The translations under genes and the position numbers were made by a program. A model generated the notes under the pieces. It was not told the DNA's origin. It saw only the letters and a list, made by a program, of their open reading frames with translations, and made no database searches. Source: Strigamia acuminata (lineage: Eukaryota > Arthropoda > Chilopoda > Geophilomorpha > Linotaeniidae). From it: a stretch of 64,000 nucleotides of DNA. Below, one piece after another: positions 38,669-50,600 of this stretch. The stretch covers positions 7,564,001 through 7,628,000 of the forward strand of contig OX442316.1 in assembly GCA_949358305.1 (NCBI GenBank). The letters run 5' to 3'. Positions within the stretch are counted from its first letter, which is position 1. Each line of letters opens with the position of its first letter.

Positions 38669-41600
38669 GCGTCATGACCATTCATTATACAATAACAAAT
38701 GCTTTTGACGTGTTGTGTGGAGTCTTTACAGTCCATTTTCTACCCCACTATGACTAATCAATCTTAATAAAATTAACTTTAGGTTGATTAAAATGGTAAA
38801 AAATTCTCTTTTAAGCTAACCTCGCAACAAACTTTGCTATTCTAATGAGAAATAAAATTGATAAAATCAATTTTCTGTTCGAATATTCAAAATAATAATT
38901 TTAAATTCGCAAAAAAAAAATGCAAATCCCAGTTTTTGTTTTATGGCCCCTGATGTAACATTGAGGCTATTTCCTCTACGCTGTTGATTTATTATCCAGG
39001 AAGGACGCAATCATCCGAGAGCTTTTGACTTCATTTCAGTCATTTCTGAGAAAAAAAAATATGAAACAAAACGTAATATTTGTAATGATTTTTTTTCTTT
39101 TTTTTTCATTTCCTCCCTCTTTCTTCCCCGATTTTTTGGCAATAATTTTAACAGAAACAACCTGTGTGGAAAATAAATTGGTATTTAAAGTTACAAAAAA
39201 ATAAAGAAAAACAAGTAAAAAAAAAAATAGAAAATAACATTCGAGGTCGATCTGTTTCAATGATGTACAGTTACCATGGCAGCCAGCATCCGCTGCGATC
39301 ATAATCCTGAAGTATTACCATTTAGATGCATCGCTCGCTTGGCGCCAGAGGATTTGAGTGATTCACTTCTCCGGTCGCAATGCCAGGGCCTTGCAAAGAG
39401 ACAGAGAAAGCGAATTCATACTTTTAAATAACTTCATTTCGGATACATCGGCCGTCATGTGGAATAAACACAATTTTGAAAACGTCTATACTACATGTTG
39501 TTTGGTCGTTTAGAAAAATAAAAAATGTGTCTTTTCTGAATATATGTCCTATTTAAAACAAAACCTCAAATTTTACATCATTCTGGCACAAACAGAACGT
39601 TTTTTATTTTATTAACGTCAAATGACCTGCACCACTCTTGTAAGAAAATTTATAAAAATACTTACTGAGATTGACTTCCTTTATGTAGTGCAAATTTCCT
39701 GCAGAACATCATATTCCCCATTTTTTCACCCCCTTTCTCCCATCACAAGTCCCCTTTTTCTACCCACAAGACTCGTTTTCCGTCCCCGCTCTCAATCGGT
39801 TTGGATTGTTGGAGAAAAATATTTCCCCTCTTCATGACAGCATAGACGACGACTGTTGTGCAGATTTATGTCGTCATAATTTAAAGATGTGCTGAATGCC
39901 ACTGTGTGAGAGAAGCACGAATATGAATGGCCAAATTAACGCATTGATTTATGAGTCAATTCGTCAGTGTGAGTGGAGCGCGTGCAACCTCGAGCAACAT
40001 ATACCGTCCCCCGCATTCTTAAAACCCTAATTGAAATTTATGCAAGAAACACAAACTTCTCACGTTCATATTTTTTCCATACTTCTCATTCATCCTTGTG
40101 CCATCGCTTCTCGAGTGGGACATCATAAGATAAAATTTAACGACACATTTTAATCCAAGTAAAGTAAACAAACCGAATTGTTTTTTATTTCTTCGGCCCG
40201 ATACGTCACATTCATTTTCCTATTCATCCTCCCTTCATTTCCGCACCACCCATTATTTCCCAGGCATTAATTCTTTGAGTACTTAGGAAATGAAATTCAT
40301 AGCAATACATACAAGTATTCTCTTGTCGTTTATTGCCATTTGTATTTTTTCCTTCTTTACTCCCTTCTCCGGCTTTGGATGCGGCACGAAAGCGGAGTTT
40401 GCTTAGAAGAGAAGGGGAAAGCTATCATGTTAGTTGAATTAAACGCCACGTTTGTCCCGCATATCTGCGAGATGCATCTTTGTTCGCTTCGGTAAACAGC
40501 AACCATTTCAATGGTAGAGATGCAGCTCCAGCTCTGAAATATGACTCGTGCGGTTGAAAAGAGAAAGGAGAAGGGCGAAGCGTGCAGCTGATGGCCATTG
40601 CTCTTATTATAACATATATCCGTAAATCGACGCCCGTGGCTGGACGCGTGACATTCATTTTAACCAAGTTTGCAATTGGTTCCCATAGTAGTCCCGCACT
40701 TATTTCATTCGACCTCAATGTTGGCCGGAGATTGGAAAGGTCGACAAATCATCCCACTTTTACATGTCATTTTCATCGCTCGTCCTAATGCGCGGCCAAT
40801 TTTATTCACCTTTCTTTCATACCAATGACTGCAAAATCTGCTACTCTCTGCTCAATTGTTTTCAAGAAAACAAATGGTTTGTTGTCATTATAGCTTTAAA
40901 CTGCACTGCCTTGTTTACAAACCAAAATTACCATATTCCCCACGAGAATATCACGGAATAATAAATTTAAAATTAAACAAACAAAAAAATCACAAAGACG
41001 GATTATTGCAGCATCATTATCATTAAACATGCAAAGACAAATGCACGCATTTCAAGCAAAAACCTCCGATCCACATTAATTTCACATTGTTTTTCCTTTT
41101 GTTTTCATCACGGCACACATCATTATCCGAATTAACACTATCCCCTTACTTTATACCATAGACCAAGTCGCCGCACTACTACAGGCATTGCAATAAATTA
41201 TTACAATTGACGTATGACCTCCGAAGCGCAACCCGAATGCTGGATCAGCTCGGAGAAAGGCTAATGGTGAAATGTTAGTTCCTCCCCTGCACCCAACCCC
41301 CTACTGAGCCTTTTGGCGAACAGTGACTCGACTATTAACCTTTCAATCAATAGGATTTCATTAATAGCGTTTCAGCTTAATAGAAACGCGCAACATTGGC
41401 GTCGTGGCTGATGCTCTTCGGCCGTAGTGTTTTAATCTGTTGGGCTAATCAAGCCTCAATACAACGCCCCAGCTGCTGCATCCAATGGCATTGAATAGAG
41501 TTGCGAGAGAAACGACTGCGTGTTACAACGAGGTCGAGAGCTGTTGGCAGTTACCAAACGACGGTGTTGGGGGCCATTTCTAGGGGCTGTATAAAGATAA

Positions 41601-42930
41601 CTGTTGAAGATGAAGGTACTTTAATACATAGCAAAACGGCTGATTGCTCACTGATCAATTTGTTGTCCTTAAGGCCAAACAGTGTGTTGAAACGTTCAAA
41701 CCGTCGTCTAATTCAATTGTACGGAGTAATAAATAATTCCAGCACAAAATTGAGGTGAAGGAGAATTGAAAAAAAAAATCTTAAGAGTCTTAAAAGTGGA
41801 GGCAGCATTTTTTTCTTTCTTTTCCATCCTGTTTTTTTTTTCTTCTTCGTGACTTGCACTCTCATCCATCCCTATAACATTTATAGCTTCATCTTAAATG
41901 CTCCTCATCCTAAGAACGATGAAATACCAAGAAGCCCACTCATCACTTTGTCTCATCGTCAAGCAGTATATTCGCTTAGTGGTTATGGAAATTAAAATTA
42001 ATTTTATTTGTTAAATTTATTTTGAACGAGGCAAAAAGTCAAGGTCAAGCCTGGAACCGAATGTAATTTTCCTCTCATTTAGTCACGTGCCACTCACTCT
42101 TTTCCTGTTTGCTCACTTTAATCCTGACCCTCCCCTTGACTTTTAACCTTAGACTCGTATCGGTTGGCCCCAAACGCGTGCACGGTGACGGGAGTTTGCT
42201 TGCCTGCAAATTTATCCGATATCGACTATAAGAGGGTGGTCAACTCTCCAGCTGCGTGCACTCAGGTTCCTTCAAGAACACCACACACCCCCGTGCGCTC
42301 GCCACGTGCATCCAACGTGGCTGCATGTACGTGCGAGGGGTGGTGGTAAAGAGTAAGGGGATGGGGATGGGAAGGGAGCAAGGCGGCGACAACAGACGTA
42401 CACGCGCGGCCGGAAATTGATTAAATTTATCGGCGCGTGCATCGTTGAACGCGGTTTGCTCCCCTTCCTGTGCCCCTTATTTGCTCTTTAATTAATAAAG
42501 CGCTTAATGGAACTGTGTTAGAGGGAGGGTATTGGGGTCGGAAGGAGGAGGGATGGAGGAGGGATGGATAGGAATGGATGATTGAGCGAATGACAACGTG
42601 TCGTCTGGTGCGCATGCGGTCACTTTTTTGCTGTCATGTTTAGCATCGTTGATGTCATTTTCCACTTTGAATGCTTTACCCCGTTTATGTTTTCGCCTCA
42701 AGTCAATTAATTTGAAACCAACTTTTCAACTGTCTTCTTTTTCTCCATCATCATCTATCATTGCGAAGGTTAACTCCATTAGGCGTCCAAACATTTATTT
42801 CAACCAAGGACAAACAAAACACTCAGATTGAGGATAATTGAATGGAGAAAGAAAGGAAGCAAGCGGGCAAAGATATCGGCCAACTTTATCGCAACTGAAA
42901 TTACGTCCCAAACGGACTAACTCACCCATT

Positions 42931-42952
42931 CACTCACTCACTCACTCACTCA
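42931..42952. repeat. (CACT)5 microsatellite
   Basis: Five CACT units plus a partial sixth in non-coding sequence. Confidence 0.8.
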
Positions 42953-45900
42953 GGGTTGGTTGTAAACGAAATTCTGTTCTATTAGCAAATTTTTCCTCTC
43001 AACTCGCAACCCCTTTAATACACTGCAAAATCTTTAGCTGCGAGGGGAACTCAAAGGGTTGATGGTCTTTAACATACGAAATTGATTTTGGCGTTAATGT
43101 ACAGCGTAGGTGACTCCTTTGCCCCTCTTTCGTGTATAGAATTGAGCCCCGTCGTCAGTTAAAGACGTGATTTTACCCCTCCCCTCGTATGGCAACATAT
43201 GTGTCTCACCCACCCTCCCATCAAAATAAGCAGGACAGAAGTCATCAAGGCATAGTAATAAGAAGCCCTCTCCTCTCTTCTCCCCACCTTGTAACAGCTG
43301 CAAACCACTCACCAAAATCTTCACTGACCTTCGTCCTCCATCACCCCCTCTTTTATTGCTCAAAATTCTTCTCGGAAATAAGCTGAATTCATTCGGCTAC
43401 AATTTTTTTTCATCATCACATTGATGCTTTTAAATGGCTTTTCAATTCCCGAATCAAGACCACTGCAATTTCTGCTGCCCGAAAGAGCTGCACTGCAATG
43501 CAACACAAAGTAAAGGCGAAATCACGTCTTGTTAATCGTTTTATGCTAATTTACAAAATCAAATTCTATTTTTCCCCGCTTACAAATCTGATAGAACATA
43601 ACTTAAACCGTATTAGCTCCATTGTATTATTATTATTATTATATTTTTTTACTAAGCATGTACGTCATGTGCATATTAATGTAGTAGTATGCAAATGATC
43701 CGAAGACACAGATGTTCCCTCCCCCACTTCGTTTATCCCCTCTCATTCTCTTCTTTATCCCTCTAGCAGACAAAAAGTTAATTTGCGTTAGCGTTTGCTA
43801 CACAAATGCATGGAATAATTTCCACTCGGATTTTGTTGGTGCGAGCGAAGATTTTGAAAAGTAATTGGACACACCGTTGTTCTTACACAATCGTTGCAAC
43901 CTAATTTCTAATGTAATTGAGCAATAATTAGTCGGCGTTTCTTAATTAGAAACAACATTCTCGTCCCAATCAAACATGCAATAAAAAGATAAGCTTAATT
44001 TTCATACTTTTTAAAAATTCATTCCAATTCCACACATCATTTCTAAGATAATAAAAAAAATAAAAAATTCATTACCTCAAACATCTACTAAAACCTTATT
44101 CTTTTTTAAAATTTATTTAGATTAAATTTTAAATAAATTTTTTTTTTCCAAAAAAAAACTAATAATTTTATATGTAAGACTCCGAGAAAAAAAACCAACG
44201 TAAAAATTACCCATAAAAAGCGACTTTATACACGCATCGCATTCAACCGTGAAAAAAGACTCCATACAACAAAATTGAAAGATTATCCTTCAACCCTCCG
44301 CAATAATACCCCGACTAATGACAATCACCTCAAAAACAAAACATTAATTAAACAATAAAAAAATCATAAGCTTCATTTTTCAATAGCCGAGTGATTTCAT
44401 GTTATTCCAACACCTGTGTTTCACCTGTGTCTTGTATTAAGTGTGATTGAGTAGGATATTATATCGAGGGAAATTTTTTTTTACTCTCTCTCTCTCAATC
44501 GCCAACCGTTAGGTACCATTTTTAATTAAAAAAACTTTCCGACCACACTTAGGACCATGTGACTAAATGTGCGCACGCGCCTAGTCCCTAATTAATTATG
44601 GAAGTGAAAAGCAGAAAGAATGTGGGAGTATGAGATGGAGGGGGATGTAATGTAATGGCAGAATATCGAGAATGATCTGCGTATGAGCCTTGGCGGCAAA
44701 TGTATTAGTGATTCGCGGCTCCAAATATGGACGCGGGGGTATACGTGAGGGGGTGGCGTCGTTTTTTTAATGGCGTCGCTATGAAGAATAATGCGGGAGA
44801 AAATCTGGCTTTATTGAAAAAAACTTAATTATTTTTTAATGCGTATTCACTATTCGGAAGCAAAGCAGCCCTTCTCTTTCGACTTTTTTTACGACGTATA
44901 AAAGGAAATTAATTCACTCTATGCACAAATTTAGGCCCTATCTCATCCCTCACAATATCATTTTTCAGCTTACTAAAACAGTTCGATTTTGATGAAAAAT
45001 ATTGAAGTTTATGCAACTTTTTTTTCTTCTTTTATTTTCCCTTTCACGCGAACGAGTGATAATTGAAAATGTGATAAAATGGAAATATTTAATTGAAAAC
45101 GGCCAGTATTATCTCAATGAGCTGCATTTGAAATGTAATTTTTAAGAAAAATTAAACAGTTAGAAAAGAAAAAAAGAAAAAACTTTTGAATATTTTCAAT
45201 TTTAGAAGCTCTTTCTCAGATCAATCACACTTTTTCTGCGACAATTCATCTTTTCTTTCTCTTTCTCGTTCCTCCACATTTCATTTCCCCACTCCCTCGC
45301 AAAACTTTTATTCTCATTTCTCCCTTATTTCCTCACCACAAATCTTTCTGTGACTTTTCATTGGCCGCACAAAAGAACGCCCTTTCTTCATATACACCCC
45401 AAAGTTCGATACCGACGCAACACATTTTTACATTCACTCGGCCCCATTTTTTCCCATACCTTTTTTTCACTCGATGACTGGCACTGCAACCTACCTACCC
45501 TCGCCCCAGTTTCAAATCTGGGGCCACATGCTCCGCTCCATTACAGTAAACAACACGCTGCCATCGCCTCCCACATCAACATCGATCAACTGATTGCTCT
45601 TAATCTTTTCACACCTGACACGTAATTAATAAAAACTTAGTTACACCATACCACGACATCATCCGATAGGTTTCCTTGCAAAGAACATTCTTCGTTATAG
45701 CGAAAACAGCAGTGCATTTTCTCTTGCCCCCTCCCCACACACGCACTCGTTCAGGATATTTAGTTCTGTTATCTGGCATACGAGGGCGCCGCCACAACAC
45801 CTTTTCCATCTCCGGAAGCCAATTATCTTGTCTAAAATCCCTAAATCCTCCATACAAATTGTTTTCATATAACGACGAAGAAGCTGCTCCAACCTCCCTT

Positions 45901-46234
45901 TCGCCTTTTCCAGTTTAATGCGATTATATGGCACCCTCACCAGGGGGCTTTATTGGCTTCCATTTCAGCTCTCTACTCACTATACCACGGTATACTATTT
46001 GCGACCCTTATACGCGAGGCACGAGAGGGGAAGAATCTATACTGGCTCAAGTCTCGTTTCGAGCAAATCTCGTTAGAGATGGAAACGCTCAGGTGTTGAG
46101 GGCAAATCAAGGGGGATGGGAAACGAGGATAGGATGGGGTTATTAATTGAAATATACCTTGGCTTATTCTAGTTTTCAGTTGTTTTTTTTTCTAAATATT
46201 GAAATTTGAATTTTCTTATATTATTCATGGGTGA

Positions 46235-47614
46235 TTACAGTACGGAACAATTCTTCGGGTCCAACAGCATTCCAATAGCATGAGGAAAAAACCAATCTTT
46301 TTCTCCAACTAATTCCACAGCGTTTGGACAGCCCACGGTCGTCCTACATTGCGGAGTATTCTCAATAAGCTTTACTAAACTGCATAAGTGTCTTATACGT
46401 TTGATCGATGATTCCTTAGATTGTTTCTCGGCGTTAAACGTCCACAAAGTTTCAATAAACTCACCTACAGAATTTACTTCAAAACCCAAATATCCGCCAA
46501 AGTTTCCACTGAACTTTAAGTGATCTCCCGATAGCATTGAGCGATATTTACTCGACTTATAATGATGAACAGCCATGCACATTTTAAAAAATACACTACC
46601 GGTATCTAGACTGAAGTTTGCATGGCCTGGCTTACCTGGCGCCCATTCGTTCAATAAAAAACACAAAACACTAATCAATGTATCCGTATATCCTTCAACT
46701 TCAAAACGAATCTTTTTCACCTTTTCTCTCGTTTTTAATTGCACACATTCACTATACGAGAACGAGTCTTGAATTAACCTAGCGTAATAACGCGTCTTTC
46801 TTCCACTACATTCGTACAAAATCATGTTTTTTGGTATATTAGTCCACATTCTAGCACCTTTATAACCTTCAACTTTGACTTTCGCTGGACACATGTTGCC
46901 AACAACATTTGCCGTCGAAATGTATACACTGACATAGTTACTTCCTGAATTACATGGCACAGAGGATGTAAACAATGATGCATAATTCTTTGCAATTTCA
47001 ATTACCCTCGCAACAAACATATTTGCAGCGGCAATTGTCTCTGGCCCCAGTTTGTCAGTTTTGTTCACATTCGCTTCATACTTATGACGAGGACTTCTCT
47101 TAAACCTTTCAACTGCTGACACATTTGAATTAATGGAATTAATTTCGTCAGATGTTAAAAGTTCATCGTTATTAACATCCAGCTCTCTGAAGACTTGTTT
47201 AATGTAGCTGGTACTCAAGTTACGCTTGCTCGTAAACCAGGTGATAATTTCAATTAAATCCAGTTTTCCATCTTCTGTTGTGTCCAACAGTGCTAATATT
47301 TTAGCTGCACTGTTAGGCATTGCGTGAGTAAACGAGTCGGGTCTATCTTCTTCCTGTCTAACATCTCTTCGCCTAAGTCTAAACTTCTTTTGAAAAGAAC
47401 AATCCAGTTTACAGGGATTTGGCTTTCTGCAGTCACAATTACAACAAAACACGTTGCAGGAATTCCTCCCGCAACACTCGAGTAAGTCGGGAGCAAAACA
47501 GTCGCCACAATGTCCAGGATAAGGATCAGGAAATGGGCAACAGTCTGTCTTGACACTCCTCCAATAAAGTGATGGAGAAATAACAACAAATATTGTAAAA
47601 CTGTTCAAAAACAT
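46235..47614 (-). CDS. secreted Cys-rich EF-hand protein, unrecognised family
   Basis: An unbroken frame of 459 residues from the ATG at 47,614. Residues 1-18 are hydrophobic and read as a signal peptide. Residues 25-72 carry 13 cysteines, with CC pairs at 25-26, 47-48 and 57-58. RLRR at 79-82 fits a furin site. Two EF-hand loops follow: 111-122 (D-T-T-E-D-G-K-L-D-L-I-E, canonical) and 146-157 (D-V-N-N-D-E-L-L-T-S-D-E, with Glu in place of the usual Gly at position 6). RFKR at 170-173 is a second furin-like site. The remaining 286 residues hold scattered cysteines and N-glycosylation sequons but no domain I recognise. The frame stays open upstream with ATGs at 47,686 and 47,656 and a possible acceptor (TTTATTTCAG) just before 47,656, so the start or a 5' exon is uncertain. 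It has no internal intron, unlike the genes to its right. Function unknown; calcium binding is likely. Confidence 0.75.
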   Translation of the reverse strand: MFLNSFTIFVVISPSLYWRSVKTDCCPFPDPYPGHCGDCFAPDLLECCGRNSCNVFCCNCDCRKPNPCKLDCSFQKKFRLRRRDVRQEEDRPDSFTHAMPNSAAKILALLDTTEDGKLDLIEIITWFTSKRNLSTSYIKQVFRELDVNNDELLTSDEINSINSNVSAVERFKRSPRHKYEANVNKTDKLGPETIAAANMFVARVIEIAKNYASLFTSSVPCNSGSNYVSVYISTANVVGNMCPAKVKVEGYKGARMWTNIPKNMILYECSGRKTRYYARLIQDSFSYSECVQLKTREKVKKIRFEVEGYTDTLISVLCFLLNEWAPGKPGHANFSLDTGSVFFKMCMAVHHYKSSKYRSMLSGDHLKFSGNFGGYLGFEVNSVGEFIETLWTFNAEKQSKESSIKRIRHLCSLVKLIENTPQCRTTVGCPNAVELVGEKDWFFPHAIGMLLDPKNCSVL

Positions 47615-50600
47615 CTCGGTTAAAACTGAAATACGAATATGTAAAATATTGTGCATCCTGAAATAAATTGGCGTTTCTGGTTTCATTGAATGTGTAACTC
47701 GACTCAAAATACTGTCTCATTAAATAGCTGGAGTAATGGTTTTGTTAAGTGATGATTGGCGGATCGGTCGAGAAATTTCGAGTGTTGAGTAAGACGGGAT
47801 GAAGAATTGTAAAAGGGTGCGCGCGCACGAGAGAGAGCGAGATAGGAGGTGATGAATACAATTTTTATTCGTGAGAGGAGCAAAGAGGATTGAAGCTAAA
47901 GGCTCGTGACTCGGAAAGAGGGAAAAGCTAAAAGAGGAATGTTATAAATTTCAAAAATAAGCGAAACAAGAGACATGGCAGCTGAGGATTTCATTGTTTA
48001 CATACCATTACCCGAAGCAATGAGGAATGGCGAGAGGAAAAAAAACAAACCCTGGCTCCATCTTAATCTCCCCATAGGCATGGATGTGAACAAATAAAAA
48101 TTATCCGAAAAGCATGATGGCACGTGATGGCTCAGCAAATTCCCTCCCCCTTACGGGGCATCTTAACATGATTTTTATCCATTAGGTACTAATAATGCTT
48201 ACGATAATCGTAGAGAAGTTTTGAGTTAGTGTATTGTTGCTGGTGCATTTAATTAGTCATTTGGTGTATTTCAAATCGAGCATTTGAAGGATATTAAATT
48301 CTCCACAAAGTGCAGCGACGTCTGTTGTCGATGCGGTGCAGCGGCGGTTAATTGGCATTCCAAGTGCATGCATTTCGTATTAAGGCAAACAACAATAATT
48401 GCATTCGTAACAAGGCTTGGATGACGAGAGAATATTAAATGACGGTGCACGTGTTCATTAATTGAATATTGCTTGTGATAAGTGTAAATACGGGAAGAAT
48501 GCAGCGAGCCGTGGGCGTCACATGGCGCATTGTTGTTGTCGGTCGAACGCGACACGAGGTGGCGTTTGCTCTTCACGACCGCTGTCGGCGATAATGATCG
48601 CAATTGTTATATAAATAGAGCAATAACAAGTGCAAAATTAATTAGGCGGAAGCAACGCGTGCCGCCCGAGAGACGCCACTTGGACGCTTTCAAGACGCGC
48701 TTAACAATTACGTAACACGAATTGTGGTTAATTAGAATGTCGCGACGCTCGGGTCACACGCACGTACAACTCCGAATCCCCGCCCACACATAACTTTACA
48801 CAATGCGAGGAGGCGATGAATTCTTCTTCTCACGCCCCGAGACGCCGTCAATGCGCGTCCGACACCGCTTGTTGTCGATTACCATGTCAGATGAGTGTCT
48901 TCGGCGTGAGGCTGAGGGGTGCTCGCAAGCAAGCAAGCAAGCGGAGAAAGAGAGGAGGGAAGGAAGGAAGCAGTTGCGTTCCTCTTAATTAGGATTATGT
49001 TTCAATCCGGCGTTCGACTCATTTGCCGCGAAGCCTAATTATTGCGAGATGTTACACACAGTTATCAGCGCGCGCGTATCACGTGTTCCTACCACAAGTC
49101 GTGAGCCAACACCACAGCAAACACAAAAAAATACACAAATGTTTCAATCCAACCAAACTCTTCTATATTTACTCCACCAAACACTTTTTCTTTTAATTAC
49201 ACCACGCATTTGTTACTAAACTAATTAATTAATTAAACCGATAAGTAATTTTTCTTTTTCTTTTTTTTAAATACGATCGTTCGGGTTCATATATAAATTA
49301 GTGAGAGTGACGGGTGGTCGAGCTATAGGGACGCTAATTAATGAAGTGGACACATCAAGCTTGTCATCAAAGACTCAGGCACGTGTTCAAGGTATTGGCA
49401 TTTAGACCCAACCACAGCTTGCCAAGATTGACGTTGAGTGCAACCCGGAGTAACAAATGAAAGTTCCACTTACAACAACTTACATTAGTGCTTCGCATTA
49501 TCAGCAATAAATTTAATTACAATTTTCACTTTCAATTAAATTTTTACTCTCATTTCCATTCCAATTTCGAATAAACTTGTTGTTTCTTGAGTGACGCGCT
49601 CGTTGTCGGCGCTTACACCTTTGAATTAAGATTGTGACTCATATAATACCAATAAGAGGGTTAGAGCTGCTAATCTTCTCAGTAAATAAAAACTTAATGA
49701 CGTCATGCAATCTCATAAACAGACACGAGATGCATTAATATCAACAATAAACATCATTAAGTGCGGCCGGGAACGCGCACTGCTAATTATGAGTTCGTTG
49801 GAAATGACGGCCGCCTCCTGGTTAGATATTAACTGGAAATAGCATCCCCCTTGAGGCGATCGATCAAAGGAGGCGCCAAAAGACACTGAAGAGACGTCGA
49901 CGTGTTTTCAAAAAATAAATAAAAGCGCATGATACGTGCAGAGATAAAAATAAATACAAGCGAATGTTTATTTACTCATCAATTCAATAATCAATTATGT
50001 TTCAAGCAAAATTTAATGCGTAAACTGCATAAAACTTTCTATTTCAGCGCAAAAAAATTGATTTAAGGTTAAATTCTCTCAATAAAATCCACAACAAGTA
50101 AAAAAAATAAATAAATAAACCACACTTGTTTTTGTTTATTCATTCTTGTCGCCTTATCAGAAATGGAAAAGCGTTTGCTTGTACCCTGATACGATAACAT
50201 CAAGAGTATTTTGTAGCGGCCATGAACAAGATAGAGCGAGTCGTGGTCCGTATAATGCTGCTTTCACTGAGCAAATGTTCGGATTTTACCATCCGACAAG
50301 AGATAAGACAGCATGCAAAAGGACACCTTGAGTAATCGTCTCATTTTTTTCTCGTCTTTTTTCAGTTTTCTCGACACACAAGTTTGTTTTTTGTCTGTGT
50401 AAATACTGTCAAGATAAAACGTAGATATATATATATATATATGTACGTAATTGCAAAGAGGTTTCACTCGATGAGTTTTTATTACGATTATTTATCACGG
50501 CTCCGTATCGATACATGATCGACCGGGTGAGAGAAGAGTTGAGGGCCGCAGCCGGTACAAAAGATCCACTAATGAGGCGGCAACAAGAGCAAATAGGTGA

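Larger units (their letters stand above)
33801..46234. other. gene-free stretch upstream of Nkx6
   Basis: The Nkx6 5' UTR and promoter must start here, but no TATA box or start site can be fixed. No other gene is supportable; the longest open frame (146 codons, minus, 35,723-36,163) shows no family features. Repeats: (ATTTTT)4 at 34,985-35,008, (ATTT)6 at 36,838-36,861, a run of 10 C at 37,280-37,289, (CACT)5 at 42,931-42,952, (CT)n at 44,484-44,496, and an inverted repeat at 38,620-38,668. CACGTG occurs at 33,915, 37,940, 42,084 and 42,303. Another AT inverted repeat has arms at 44,108-44,118 and 44,131-44,141. Confidence 0.5.

Noticed and set aside
47615..47707. Upstream 31 codons of the EF-hand gene
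   Set aside because: The first codon is TTG and the hydrophobic signal-peptide-like run begins at the ATG at 47,614, so the shorter form is preferred; ATGs at 47,686 and 47,656 remain possible.
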